From positions 1 to 64,000 of the forward strand of contig NZ_FOUU01000012.1 of assembly GCF_900114975.1 (NCBI RefSeq): a stretch of 64,000 bases of DNA, read 5' to 3'. The position numbers were made by a program, and so were the translations under genes. This document shows, in pieces, positions 25,512 to 34,688 of the stretch. This DNA comes from Thermodesulforhabdus norvegica. GTDB taxonomy: Bacteria; Desulfobacterota; Syntrophobacteria; Syntrophobacterales; Thermodesulforhabdaceae. The notes under the pieces were generated by a model. That model was not told the DNA's origin and searched no databases. It saw only the letters and a list, made by a program, of their open reading frames with translations. Position 1 is the first letter of the stretch. The number at the start of each line of letters is the position of its first letter.

Positions 25512-27189
25512 AGTTTGTGACGGTGAAATAGGAAGGCTTGGGGGCCGGGCCCTGATTGCTCATGTGTTGCTAAACGAGGTCGTTCCGACCTGTGATCCCC
25601 TGGGAAGAAAAAATAAACTCATAGTTGCCTGTGGCCTTCTGGGAGACACTCCCGTCACCACGGCGGGTCGTTTTTCCCTGGGAGGCAAAAGCCCGCTTAC
25701 TATGGGCGTAAAGGAGGCAAACGTAGGCGGCGCCGCCGGAAAAGCGCTGGCACGCCTCGGCTTCCGGGCTGTGATTGTGGAAGACGCCCCCCGGAGTTAT
25801 TCACCCAGGGTTCTGTACATTAACCGTAGTGGTGTAGAGCTCTTCGAGGTTCGCGATTTGCTTCGGGCGTCCGTTTCCGATACCTGCGGTTACCTCCGTG
25901 CAAGGTTTGGGGATCAGATTGGCATCCTTTGCATAGGGCCGGCCGGAGAGATGGGTATGTGTGCAGCGGGGATTGCCACGACCGATCATACGGGGGTTCA
26001 GATTAGATACGCGGCTCGTGGCGGGCTCGGTGCGTTGATGGGCTCTAAAGGGATTAAGGCAATGGTCTTTGATCCAAAGGATGCGCCCAATCCGGTCTTC
26101 TACGATTCTGTAGCTCTTAACAGGGCAAATAAGGAATTGGTTCGGCTCCTCATGGAAGACCCCAAAACGGAAAATCGACACAACTTCGGAACCCCCGCCG
26201 TTCTGTCCCTCTGCAATGAGCTTGGTATTCTTCCTACCCGGAATTTCAGATCCGGTAGTTTTGAAGGGGCTTTGAAGATCTGTGGTGAAACCATTGCGAT
26301 GCTCATTGATAAACGAGGCGGCGATGCCAGAAAGGGGACTCCCTGTGTAAAAGGGTGCGTAATTCGCTGTTCTAATGTGTTTGCAGATGCGGCCGGAAAG
26401 GAAATAGTTGCCTCTATTCAGTACGAGAATATCGCTCTTCTCGGATCCAATCTGGGGATAGGTGATATCGACAAAGTGGCAGAGCTTAACAGGCTCTGTA
26501 ATGAAATTGGGCTGGACGCCATAGAAACCGGGGCCGCCATCGGGGTCGCCATGGAGGCCGGTATTCTGGACTTCGGGGATGCAGAGGCGGCTAAAGAGCT
26601 TTTGCATGAGGTTCGAAAGGGAACGCCCCTGGGTCGTATTATAGGCAACGGTGCTGCAGTGACCGGGAGGGTTTTTAACGTAAGGCGTGTACCCGTCATT
26701 AAAGGACAAGGAATTCCCGCCTACGATCCCCGTTCTCTAAAGGGCATAGGCGTGACCTACGCTACATCCCCGATGGGAGCCGATCATACCGCCGGAAACG
26801 CCCTGGAAACGGCATCCACGGTTGACCCTCGCAGTTCGGCAAATCAACCGGAAGTCTCAAGGCGGCTTCAGCTAAGAGCGGCTATTCTCGACAGCCTTGG
26901 CGTCTGCCTCTTCATTCGGCCTGCCTTCGTGAAAAAACCGGAGCTTATAGCAGAGCTTTTGAATGCTCGATACGGGTGGAACTGGACTTACAAAGATGTT
27001 CGAAACTTTGCCGTGGAGTGCTTGCAAAAGGAGAAAACGTTTAACGAACGGGCGGGAATAATCGAACCGGCCGATGTGCCGGAATTTATGCGCGAAGAGC
27101 CTCTGCCGCCTTACAACACCGTATTTGACGTCAGTCCTGACGAACTCAAGAGAACCTGGGTGGCAGATCCGCCGGAGGACGTTTTTTGA
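25462..27189 (+). CDS. aldehyde:ferredoxin oxidoreductase family (tungsten)
   Basis: Encodes 575 aa. The N-terminal domain starts MEKILRVNSRTGSW and contains FSLGGKSPLTMG, a cofactor-binding stretch of the AOR family. Iron-sulfur ligands are in CVKGCVIRC with the distal Cys in DSLGVCLFIR. TSPMGADHTAGNAL is the usual third-domain pterin contact. I chose the ATG at 25462, preceded by AGGAGAAG; the open frame extends back to 25378 inside the preceding gene but is not AOR-like. It would oxidise an aldehyde (or reduce an acid) with ferredoxin and a tungstopterin. Its place among NAD-linked sugar/polyol genes is unusual. Confidence 0.85.
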   Translation: MEKILRVNSRTGSWKIEVCDGEIGRLGGRALIAHVLLNEVVPTCDPLGRKNKLIVACGLLGDTPVTTAGRFSLGGKSPLTMGVKEANVGGAAGKALARLGFRAVIVEDAPRSYSPRVLYINRSGVELFEVRDLLRASVSDTCGYLRARFGDQIGILCIGPAGEMGMCAAGIATTDHTGVQIRYAARGGLGALMGSKGIKAMVFDPKDAPNPVFYDSVALNRANKELVRLLMEDPKTENRHNFGTPAVLSLCNELGILPTRNFRSGSFEGALKICGETIAMLIDKRGGDARKGTPCVKGCVIRCSNVFADAAGKEIVASIQYENIALLGSNLGIGDIDKVAELNRLCNEIGLDAIETGAAIGVAMEAGILDFGDAEAAKELLHEVRKGTPLGRIIGNGAAVTGRVFNVRRVPVIKGQGIPAYDPRSLKGIGVTYATSPMGADHTAGNALETASTVDPRSSANQPEVSRRLQLRAAILDSLGVCLFIRPAFVKKPELIAELLNARYGWNWTYKDVRNFAVECLQKEKTFNERAGIIEPADVPEFMREEPLPPYNTVFDVSPDELKRTWVADPPEDVF

Positions 27190-27200
27190 GGAGAAAGGAT

Positions 27201-27953
27201 ATGTGTGAACTCGAGAAAGGACGGGTTGCATTGATTACGGGCGGTGCGAGGGGGCTTGGCGCCGCAATTGCTCAGGCTCTGTACGAGGCCGGCGCAGTGG
27301 TAGCGATCCTTGACCTTGACGGCGATGAAGCTGCCCGCAGGGCAGGAATGATAGATCCATCGGGCGAAGGCACTATGAGCTTCCAGGCCGATGTTACCAG
27401 AGAAGATCAGGTCCTTGAGGTCGTTGAAAAGATAGTCTCCCGACGGGGACGAATAGACATACTGGTCAATTGTGCAGGGGTATTGAGGCACAAGCCGATA
27501 GAGGAAAAGAGCGTTGAAGAGTTCGAATGGGTGATACGGGTAAATCTTACGGGAACCTTTATAGCCTGCAAGGCTGTTATTCCTCATATGAAAAAGCGGA
27601 ATTATGGGCGAATAGTTAGCATCTCGTCTCTTGGAGGACGTACCGGAAGGCCCGGCGTTGCCGTAGATTACGCGGCCGCCAAAGCCGGCATCGTAGGATT
27701 CACCCGTTCGCTTGCTCGTGAGGTCGGAGAGTACGGCATAACGGTTAACGCCGTGGCCCCCGGACCCATCATGACGGAGCTTACGCGACAGGTGCCGCCG
27801 GAGGTTTTTGCGAGATGGAATGTGGGTAGAGCGGTGAATCGAGACGGTTATCCAGAGGACGTTGCAAAAGCTGTGTTGTTTCTTGCTTCCGACGGTGCGG
27901 GCTGGATCACAGGGGTCACCCTGGACATCAACGGCGGAATCTACATGCGATGA
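27201..27953 (+). CDS. short-chain dehydrogenase/reductase
   Basis: Encodes 250 aa. Rossmann motif TGGARGLGAAIAQ, acidic D in ILDLDGDE suggesting NAD, NNAG variant VNCAG, catalytic Ser in ISSLGG, and YAAAK (Tyr and Lys). C-terminal GWITGVTLDINGG is the usual SDR end. The ATG at 27201 has GGAGAAAGG upstream; an earlier TTG in the AOR stop region lacks a site. Probably oxidises a hydroxyl of the operon substrate. Confidence 0.9.
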   Translation: MCELEKGRVALITGGARGLGAAIAQALYEAGAVVAILDLDGDEAARRAGMIDPSGEGTMSFQADVTREDQVLEVVEKIVSRRGRIDILVNCAGVLRHKPIEEKSVEEFEWVIRVNLTGTFIACKAVIPHMKKRNYGRIVSISSLGGRTGRPGVAVDYAAAKAGIVGFTRSLAREVGEYGITVNAVAPGPIMTELTRQVPPEVFARWNVGRAVNRDGYPEDVAKAVLFLASDGAGWITGVTLDINGGIYMR

Positions 27954-27979
27954 GTAACAGAATAACTCTGGAGGGAGAA

Positions 27980-28351
27980 ATGGCTGGTGTGAAAGTAATT
28001 CGCCTGCAGGATGTTGAGGGTGAGAGAAGGGAACCGCCCCGGACGTCCTGGATTCTGGTGTCCGAAAAAACTGTGGGGGCGAAGAACCTCGCCATGGGAT
28101 TGAATTGTACTCATCCCGGAGGAATGGTCCCGGAGCACAAGCACGACAACGAGGAAGAGGTCATGTTTTTTCTTGAAGGAAAGGGCCTTTTCGTTACGGA
28201 AGATGAAGAGATACCTCTTGAACCGGGTGTGTGCATCTACAACCCACCGGGGAAGCTTCACAAAATAATCAACACCGGCGATGTGGACCTGAAATTCGTC
28301 TGGATTTATTCGCCACAACTGCCGAGCCATCGTGTATCGAAGGAAGACTAA
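27980..28351 (+). CDS. small cupin-domain protein
   Basis: Encodes 123 aa. A single double-stranded beta-helix has metal ligands in PEHKHDNEEEVMFFLEG (two His and a Glu) and H in PPGKLHKIINTG. Such small cupins are isomerases, epimerases or sensors; the exact role is open. Two starts are possible: ATG at 27980 with GGAGG 5 bases upstream, which I prefer, and ATG at 27950, overlapping the SDR stop as ATGA. Confidence 0.8.
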   Translation: MAGVKVIRLQDVEGERREPPRTSWILVSEKTVGAKNLAMGLNCTHPGGMVPEHKHDNEEEVMFFLEGKGLFVTEDEEIPLEPGVCIYNPPGKLHKIINTGDVDLKFVWIYSPQLPSHRVSKED

Positions 28352-28364
28352 AGGAGGTAAAGGT

Positions 28365-29330
28365 ATGGGTAAGTGGAAACTTCCGCCGGAAGGCGGACAT
28401 ATGGACAAGCCGACGGGAATTTACTTTCAAACAATGACAAAGCGCGATGTTGAGGAGAGGCTGAAAAAAAACGACATCCTGATAGTTCCGGTCGGTTCGA
28501 CGGAAAATCACGGTGCCGCGGGGCCCTTTGGTGAGGATACCTTTGTGGTAACGCGGCTTGCCGAGGAAGTAGCCAAGGTGACGGGATGTACCGTGGCGGA
28601 ACCCATACACTACGGCTCTCATCCCTACCATCACCTCGGACAACCCGGGACGATTGTGATACCCGATGATGTATTTTCTGCGTATATTCGGGCAATTATA
28701 GCGGGATTCTGGAATGCGGGATTTCGCAAACAGATCTGGATAAGCCTGCACGGACAGGAGTACATCATCCCGTCAGCTCTTCAGGAGTTCAACAAGCGTT
28801 ATCAGGTACCCTGTATGTTGTTTTTCGTTGATGTGCCCAGGGTTATGGGAGAAACGCTGATGGACAAGGCCCATGGCGGACCATACGATGATCCCTTCCA
28901 GCACGCCTGCGAGGCCGAACAGTCAATATCAATGGCGCTATTTCCCGAGCTATGCAAGCCCGAATGGGCCGAAGATACCGAGGTAAGGGGCTACCTTCCA
29001 CCGGGTCACATAGATCGAGGCGGCGACATTTACGGAAACCCAATTCCCGGGCATTGTCAGGTTGGTGCCTGCGGAATTGAATGTGTTATGTACCCTCAGG
29101 GTGTTCTTGGCAAACCCAGCAAAGCGGATCCGGCAAAAGCCGTTCCTTCCATCGAAAAGTTTCTGGATTATATGGTTAAGCTTCACAACGACATTTTGGA
29201 GCGCTTCCCACCGGGTAAACTTCCGCCTGTTGAGCAAATGAGTCAGCGAGATCCTAAACTCCTCGAGGACATTCTAAAGGGTCCGACAAAAGGAGGTAAG
29301 CATCTCTATGTGCTCGGTTTTCCGCCCTAG
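28365..29330 (+). CDS. creatininase family, 3-dehydro-scyllo-inosose hydrolase-like
   Basis: Encodes 321 aa. Creatininase-fold metal ligands are visible in VGSTENHG and GEDTFVVTRLAEEVA and in the second metal loop SLHGQE. The stretches GIYFQTMTKRDVEERL, YGSHPYHHLGQPGTI and GYLPPGHIDRGGDIYG recall the family annotated as 3-dehydro-scyllo-inosose hydrolase (IolN), which opens a diketo-inositol ring in the alternative inositol pathway. I recall this resemblance from knowledge of the family and have not aligned it. AAGGAGGT precedes the ATG at 28365. If correct, the operon substrate could be an inositol or similar cyclitol. Confidence 0.72.
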   Translation: MGKWKLPPEGGHMDKPTGIYFQTMTKRDVEERLKKNDILIVPVGSTENHGAAGPFGEDTFVVTRLAEEVAKVTGCTVAEPIHYGSHPYHHLGQPGTIVIPDDVFSAYIRAIIAGFWNAGFRKQIWISLHGQEYIIPSALQEFNKRYQVPCMLFFVDVPRVMGETLMDKAHGGPYDDPFQHACEAEQSISMALFPELCKPEWAEDTEVRGYLPPGHIDRGGDIYGNPIPGHCQVGACGIECVMYPQGVLGKPSKADPAKAVPSIEKFLDYMVKLHNDILERFPPGKLPPVEQMSQRDPKLLEDILKGPTKGGKHLYVLGFPP

Positions 29331-29419
29331 GTTTGATACGCCCTTAAAGGATTCCAGCGTAGGTGGCGTGGGCAATTCCGGTCTGACAAAGCAACTCCAT
29401 TTTAGATGAGGGCTTGAAA

Positions 29420-30454
29420 ATGAAAGCTGTCGTTAAGGCTACACAGGATGCGGGATCTTTGCAGGTTGTTGATTTTCCCGTGCCGACAATCGGCCCCGAG
29501 GATGTGCTGGTTCGGGTGAAGGCGGCGGGGATCTGTTATTCCGACGTTTCCATCCTGACGAATCGCTACATAGGACGAAAGCCCGTTCCGATCCCGCTGA
29601 TCATGGGTCATGAAGGTGCCGGTGTGGTCGAAGAAGTTGGGTCCGAGGTTCAGGGTATAGAGCCGGGTATGCGGGTTGCCTTTGAAGCGCTGTGGGGATG
29701 TGGAAAGTGTAAGTGGTGCAAGGTGGGTTATAAAAACATGTGTAAGGACTGGGAACACCTGGGCATAACCAGACACGGGACCTTTGCGGAGTACGTTGTC
29801 GTTCCCGCAAAGCTGGTTCATCCACTGTCACCAGGGGTCGATTTTCTGGATGCTGCGCTCCTCGAGCCTCTCGGCCTGACGGTCAGAACGCTGGAGTTCG
29901 CAAAGCCGTTGCCGGGAGAAACCGTTGCCATCATCGGACCGGGAGCCCTGGGAATGCTCCATCTGCAGGCATTTCTGGCGGCAGGTGCCTCCAAGATCAT
30001 GGTTATCGGGCTTGATCAGGACAAAAAGAGATTTGAAATTGCGGAGAGTTTGGGAGCTCATCGGAACATAAACATCAGCAGGGAAGATCCCGTTAAGGCG
30101 CTTTTGGAAGAAACGGCAGGCTACGGTGCAGATATCGTTGTGGAAACGGCAAACTCGCCTGAAGCGACACGCCTTGCTGTTGAACTGGCGGCTCCTAGAG
30201 GTCGGGTCATCCTGTTCGGTCTCTATCCGGAGGCCACCATTAGCCCGGTCACACTACTTCGTAACGGTCTGACCGTTCACGGTGACGTTGCCATACTGCC
30301 GCACCACTTTCTCATGGCCATGAATTGGGTGGAAAGTGGAAAGGTGAACGTCAAGCCTATGATCTCGAGGACCTTTCCCCTTGAGGATGCGCAAAGCGCT
30401 TTTGAGGCTCTGCGCTACGGTGAGACCGTGAAGGTGGTTTTTGAGATTGAGTAG
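29420..30454 (+). CDS. zinc-dependent medium-chain alcohol/polyol dehydrogenase
   Basis: Encodes 344 aa. Catalytic zinc ligands are in AGICYSD and GHEGAGVVEEVG; the structural zinc loop holds four Cys (CGKC, C, C in ALWGCGKCKWCKVGYKNMC). The NAD-binding motif is AIIGPGALGMLHLQA. The family includes threonine, sorbitol and inositol-type dehydrogenases. ATG at 29420 is preferred over TTG at 29414. An 89-base gap separates it from the hydrolase; no terminator is visible there. Confidence 0.88.
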   Translation: MKAVVKATQDAGSLQVVDFPVPTIGPEDVLVRVKAAGICYSDVSILTNRYIGRKPVPIPLIMGHEGAGVVEEVGSEVQGIEPGMRVAFEALWGCGKCKWCKVGYKNMCKDWEHLGITRHGTFAEYVVVPAKLVHPLSPGVDFLDAALLEPLGLTVRTLEFAKPLPGETVAIIGPGALGMLHLQAFLAAGASKIMVIGLDQDKKRFEIAESLGAHRNINISREDPVKALLEETAGYGADIVVETANSPEATRLAVELAAPRGRVILFGLYPEATISPVTLLRNGLTVHGDVAILPHHFLMAMNWVESGKVNVKPMISRTFPLEDAQSAFEALRYGETVKVVFEIE

Positions 30455-30511
30455 GGCGGACCGACATCTGAGCCGGGATCAATGTTCAACCACGAGGCAG
30501 GAGGAATTGTT

Positions 30512-31564
30512 ATGAAAAAGTTTGGGAAAGTCATGAAGGTAGTGAGCCTTTGTTTGCTATTCGTAGCCTGGCTTGTGACGGCGCCTTCTGTTCAGGCAGA
30601 AAAGGTGGTCATAAAGCTCGGGCATTCCGATCCTGAGGACCCATGTATTTCAAAGAAAGGCGCCGCTGCAAGGGTCTTTAAGGACATCGTTGAGGCAGAA
30701 ACGGGAGGGAGCGTAGAAGTTCAGGTCTTTCCTTCCAATCAGCTCGGCGGCGAGCGGGAGATGATCGAATCGACTAAGCTGGGAACCATTCAGATGTGCA
30801 TCGTGTCGGCCGCTCTGGCCGGATATTTTCGACCTGTTATGGTTCTTGACATTCCCTATCTTTTCAGTTCGGCGCCTGTGGCCTGGAAGGTTCTCGACGG
30901 GCCTTTTGGTCAAGAATTATCAGCGGCGTTGCTCAGGGAAACGGGCTTGAGAAATCTGGCTTATGGGGAAACGGGCTTCCGTCACTTCACCAATTCCAAA
31001 AGGCCGGTGCGTACTCCCGAAGATTTAAAGGGGCTGAAGATCAGGGTAATGGAGTCTCCCATATACATAACAATGGTTAAGTCTCTGGGCGCTCTTCCCA
31101 CGCCCATCGCTTGGCCTGAAGTCTACGGGGCCCTTCAGCAGAAGGTTGTGGATGGTCAGGAAAATCCTGCCGGCGTGATCTACAACGTCAAATTCTACGA
31201 GGTTCAGAAGTATCTGACGCTGGACGGCCATTCTTACGGCACGGATTTTATACTGATAAACGACGATTTTTACAGGAATAAACTGACGGAGGAACAGCGC
31301 CGCGTAATAGACAAAGCCGCCATAATTGCGGGCAACGTTGGAAGGGCCATACAACAGCTTAATTCGGCAATGGCCGTGGCAAAGCTCAAAGAGAAAGGTA
31401 TGGAAGTTTATTCTCCTACGCCGGAGGAGCGTGAGAAGTTCAAAGCTGCTTCTCAGGGTCCTGTCATTGAATGGTTGAAGACGCAGGTGGATCCGTCCTG
31501 GGTGGACAAGGTTCTTGCCGCGGTCAAACAGGCAGAGGAAGAGCTTGGGAAGAGAACTCAATAA
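30512..31564 (+). CDS. dctP: TRAP transporter solute-binding protein
   Basis: Encodes 350 aa. A signal peptide (hydrophobic ~12-28, cleavage after VQAE region) precedes a DctP/TAXI-type fold: KLGHSDPEDP, FPSNQLGGEREMIESTKLG, and the ligand-binding block LKGLKIRVMESPIYITMVKSLGALPTPI. The conserved Arg in LKIRVMES normally forms a salt bridge with a carboxylate, so an organic acid is the likely ligand. GGAGGA precedes the ATG at 30512; an in-frame start at 30482 lacks a site. Followed by dctQ and dctM. Confidence 0.92.
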   Translation: MKKFGKVMKVVSLCLLFVAWLVTAPSVQAEKVVIKLGHSDPEDPCISKKGAAARVFKDIVEAETGGSVEVQVFPSNQLGGEREMIESTKLGTIQMCIVSAALAGYFRPVMVLDIPYLFSSAPVAWKVLDGPFGQELSAALLRETGLRNLAYGETGFRHFTNSKRPVRTPEDLKGLKIRVMESPIYITMVKSLGALPTPIAWPEVYGALQQKVVDGQENPAGVIYNVKFYEVQKYLTLDGHSYGTDFILINDDFYRNKLTEEQRRVIDKAAIIAGNVGRAIQQLNSAMAVAKLKEKGMEVYSPTPEEREKFKAASQGPVIEWLKTQVDPSWVDKVLAAVKQAEEELGKRTQ

Positions 31565-31574
31565 AGCTTTGGAA

Positions 31575-31599
31575 GCCGGGCTCACAATCGGAGCCCGGC
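31575..31599 (+). promoter_or_regulatory. perfect hairpin between dctP and dctQ
   Basis: GCCGGGCTC (31575-31583) and GAGCCCGGC (31591-31599) form a perfect 9-base stem with a 7-base loop just after the dctP stop. There is no T-run, so it is probably a 3' stabiliser or attenuator that makes more binding protein than membrane subunits, a common TRAP/ABC arrangement. Confidence 0.7.
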
Positions 31600-31605
31600 A
31601 CTTCA

Positions 31606-32130
31606 ATGTTCGGAGCGGTAGCTGAAATGACGGGCTTTATAATTCTGGCGTCACTCTTTTTCGAAAAGCTGAGCAGGGTACTGGTCTCTATCATGGTCGG
31701 TGCCATGCTCGTTGTGGTGCTCTCGCAGGTCGTCTTTCGTTACCTTCTTCAGAGTCCTCTGCCCTGGTCTGAGGAGCTCGCGAGATACCTGATGATATGG
31801 GCTGCCTGCTTGGCCGGTGCCAATGCTTATGCAGACAAAGCCCATGTGACCGTAAACATAATTACCCGATCTATTGCCGGACGGATGGAGCGATTTGTGA
31901 ACGTCGGAATCCACGCGGTTGTTGCGACGCTCATGCTGGTGATCTTTTATCAGGGATGGAAATTGGCCTTAAAGGTTTCCGATCAACTGTCGCCTGCCAT
32001 GAGCATCTCCATGTTCTGGACCTATTCTTCCGTTCCCGTCGGAGCGGGGATGACCTTTACCCACGCCCTCCGATTGCTTTTGCAGACGCTTTTTAGTCCG
32101 GACACCAGAGACACTGTGCTGATGGAATGA
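31606..32130 (+). CDS. dctQ: TRAP transporter small membrane subunit
   Basis: Encodes 174 aa with four predicted membrane segments. The family motif region SQVVFRYLLQSPLPWSEELA followed by YLMIWAACLAGANAYADKAHV is diagnostic for DctQ. An alternative ATG lies at 31627. The open frame upstream to 31471 overlaps dctP and is not DctQ-like. Works with DctM. Confidence 0.9.
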   Translation: MFGAVAEMTGFIILASLFFEKLSRVLVSIMVGAMLVVVLSQVVFRYLLQSPLPWSEELARYLMIWAACLAGANAYADKAHVTVNIITRSIAGRMERFVNVGIHAVVATLMLVIFYQGWKLALKVSDQLSPAMSISMFWTYSSVPVGAGMTFTHALRLLLQTLFSPDTRDTVLME

Positions 32131-32170
32131 TCTTTAGAGGCTTTTGTCATCTTTGTGCTCGGAGGATCGT

Positions 32171-33451
32171 ATGATATGGGTTTTCCTGGGCTCTTTTCTT
32201 CTGACCATGTTGCTGGGGGTTCCCGTAGCCTTTTGCCTCGCTTTAAGCAGCATGATCTTTTTAATCATATCCGGTGATATTCCTTTGCATCTTATCCCCC
32301 AGAGAATGTTTACGGGTATGGATTCCTTTCCCCTTATGGCAGTACCCTTCTTCATCCTCGCCGGTGACCTTATGAACAGCGCAGGAATTACCGAAAGGAT
32401 AGTTCGCTTTTCCACGGCTCTTGTGGGACATATCAGGGGAGGGCTGGCTCATGTTAATATCGTCGCCAGTATGTTTTTTGCCGGGATATCGGGTTCGGCG
32501 GTGGCGGACACGGCCGCGCTGGGATCTATCCTGATCCCTGCCATGGAAAAAGACGGTTATAGTAAAAGCTTTGCGGCGGCTGTGACCGCCTCGTCCTCGA
32601 TCATAGGGCCGATCATTCCTCCCAGTATTCCCGTGGTAATATATGCCCTGGTGGGGTCGGTTTCCGTCGGCGCTCTCTTTCTGTCCGGAGTTATTCCCGG
32701 GATTCTCATAGGCCTTGGACTTATGGCCGTAGCGTACGTTATTTCCAGAAAATACGATTACGGAACAAAAAGGCCTGTGGCTTCGGTGAGAGAATTTCTG
32801 GCGGCCTGCTGGGGGGCTCTCATCCCGCTCATCATGCCCCTTATCATCCTTGGAGGAATTCTCAGCGGAATCTTCACACCCACAGAAGCCGCTTCGGTCG
32901 CCGCAGGATATGCGGTGATTGTTGGATTACTCGTTCTTCGTACTCTTAAGCTTTCAGATCTTCCTTCCATTTTCTATCGTGCCATGTTGACGACCTCTAC
33001 CATCTTTCTCGTTATGGCCTGCGCAAACGTGTTTACCTGGATTCTCGGCACGGAGATGATTCCACAAAAAATTGCAAGTGCCATAACCTCAATTTCCCAG
33101 AACCCTTATGTCCTCCTGTTGCTGATTAACCTGGTGCTTTTCATCGTGGGGTGTTTTCTCGAAGGAATTGCTGCAATCATAATTATGGTGCCCATACTGC
33201 TACCCATCGCCCAGCATGCCGGAATTGATCCCGTACACTTTGGCATCATTGTCGTAATGAATCTGATGATAGGGCTGATAACGCCTCCCCTGGGGCTTTG
33301 TCTTTTCGTGTGCTGTTCCGTTAGCAACGTGGATTTTGTGGATCTGGTCAAGGCGATCTTTCCCTTTTTGTTGATTGAAATTGTGACATTGTTTGTGGTT
33401 ACTTATGTTCCCGGTGTTGCCCTATTTGTTCCCCGAATGTTCGGGTACTGA
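32171..33451 (+). CDS. dctM: TRAP transporter large membrane subunit
   Basis: Encodes 426 aa, about 12 membrane segments. Characteristic stretches are MDSFPLMAVPFFILAGDLMN, GGLAHVNIVASMFFAGISGSAVADTAALGSI and GPIIPPSIPVVIY; it ends with FLEGIAAIIIMVPILLP and GLITPPLGLCLFV. GGAGGA precedes the ATG at 32171. Forms the sodium-coupled channel with DctQ. Confidence 0.94.
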   Translation: MIWVFLGSFLLTMLLGVPVAFCLALSSMIFLIISGDIPLHLIPQRMFTGMDSFPLMAVPFFILAGDLMNSAGITERIVRFSTALVGHIRGGLAHVNIVASMFFAGISGSAVADTAALGSILIPAMEKDGYSKSFAAAVTASSSIIGPIIPPSIPVVIYALVGSVSVGALFLSGVIPGILIGLGLMAVAYVISRKYDYGTKRPVASVREFLAACWGALIPLIMPLIILGGILSGIFTPTEAASVAAGYAVIVGLLVLRTLKLSDLPSIFYRAMLTTSTIFLVMACANVFTWILGTEMIPQKIASAITSISQNPYVLLLLINLVLFIVGCFLEGIAAIIIMVPILLPIAQHAGIDPVHFGIIVVMNLMIGLITPPLGLCLFVCCSVSNVDFVDLVKAIFPFLLIEIVTLFVVTYVPGVALFVPRMFGY

Positions 33452-33481
33452 TGTGTCAATTTCGTTGTCCGGAGGTATGAC

Positions 33482-34684
33482 TTGAGTTCCAGCGTTTGTC
33501 CCCAGCCCGTGAGCCTCCGCCGCATACTGTGGGATGTTGTGCTCATTAGCCTGATGTTTTTTCTTGGCTTTCTGGCGAGGTTTATTTTTGTACCTTTGAT
33601 GCCGACCCTTGAAAGGGAATGGAAGATCAGTCACGAAGGGGCGGGAACTTTTTTTCTTTTTATGGCTTTTGGTTTCATTTCGGGACAAATCCTTTCAGGG
33701 CTGTTTTCGTCCAGATGGAATCACCGGGGAAATTTGATAATCTCTGCCTTTTTGGTGGGTCTGAGTCTCTTTCTTGTTACCCTGGCCCCCTCACTTTCAA
33801 TATTGCGCATTTTTTTGATATTGCTGGGATTTTCCGCGGGGCTTCATCTCCCGTCGGCCGTCGCCACGATAGCGGCTTCGGTAGATCATGAGGACCTGGG
33901 GAAGGCCATGGGCGTTCACCAGACTGCTCCGATTTTGGGAATGATAATTGGCCCTTTTCTGGTCGAAGCATCCTTTAATGTGATGTCCTGGCGTTTATTG
34001 CTCTGTGTAATTTCGACTTCTTCGGTCTTGTTGGGCCTCCTGTTCTGCCTTCTGGGTCGAACTGGTTCCTTTGCGGGGAAGCCTCCCACAGTGGGCCATG
34101 TGAAGGCCGTAACCGGCTATCCTGGTTTCTGGGTGATGGTGGTCATCATCGGTGCAGGGATTGGAGCCGCCGTGGGTGTGTATAGCATGCTACCTCTTTT
34201 TCTTATCCATGAGAAAGGACTCAACCTCTCGAAGGCAAATGTCCTCGTGGGAATGTCCAGGATTCCCTGTCTTTTTCTTACCTTTTTGGGAGGGTGGCTG
34301 AGCGACCGACTGGGGATGAAAATCACAATGGCAGGCTCCATTATCGCTTCGGGTCTGGCTCTTGTCGGCCTCGTATGGAGCAAGGGTTTTTTAATGAATC
34401 TTTTCGTTTTCCTTCAGCCCGCCCTCGTGTCGCTGTTTTTTGCTCCGGCCTTTGCTGCCCTTTCCCGGTGTGTGCCTTCAACGCAAAGGAGTATTGCAAC
34501 TTCTTTAGCTCCGCCTTTAGCCTTTGTCATAGGTGGCGGGGTAATTCCTTACCTGCTCGGCTATCTGGGAGAACACTGGAGCTTTTCCGCCGGAATGGGC
34601 GTTATTGGGATCTATTCGATAGGTGTGGCATTCCTTTTAATGTTTTTGCAATTTCACCCTGTGGAAGAAGGGGAGGGATGTTAG
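33482..34684 (+). CDS. MFS transporter
   Basis: Encodes 400 aa with 12 predicted membrane helices. The loop-2/3 motif region is GQILSGLFSSRWNHRGNL and a second appears as GGWLSDRLGMK. Start is TTG at 33482, with GGAGG 6 bases upstream; the ATG at 33477 is out of frame and stops at once. The last gene of the rightward catabolic cluster. It may export a product or act as a second importer. It ends 4 bases before the convergent nth gene. Confidence 0.85.
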   Translation: MSSSVCPQPVSLRRILWDVVLISLMFFLGFLARFIFVPLMPTLEREWKISHEGAGTFFLFMAFGFISGQILSGLFSSRWNHRGNLIISAFLVGLSLFLVTLAPSLSILRIFLILLGFSAGLHLPSAVATIAASVDHEDLGKAMGVHQTAPILGMIIGPFLVEASFNVMSWRLLLCVISTSSVLLGLLFCLLGRTGSFAGKPPTVGHVKAVTGYPGFWVMVVIIGAGIGAAVGVYSMLPLFLIHEKGLNLSKANVLVGMSRIPCLFLTFLGGWLSDRLGMKITMAGSIIASGLALVGLVWSKGFLMNLFVFLQPALVSLFFAPAFAALSRCVPSTQRSIATSLAPPLAFVIGGGVIPYLLGYLGEHWSFSAGMGVIGIYSIGVAFLLMFLQFHPVEEGEGC

Positions 34685-34688
34685 TTTA

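Noticed and set aside
25801-26709. 302-codon minus-strand ORF
   Set aside because: Wholly antisense within the AOR gene, whose family motifs span the region.
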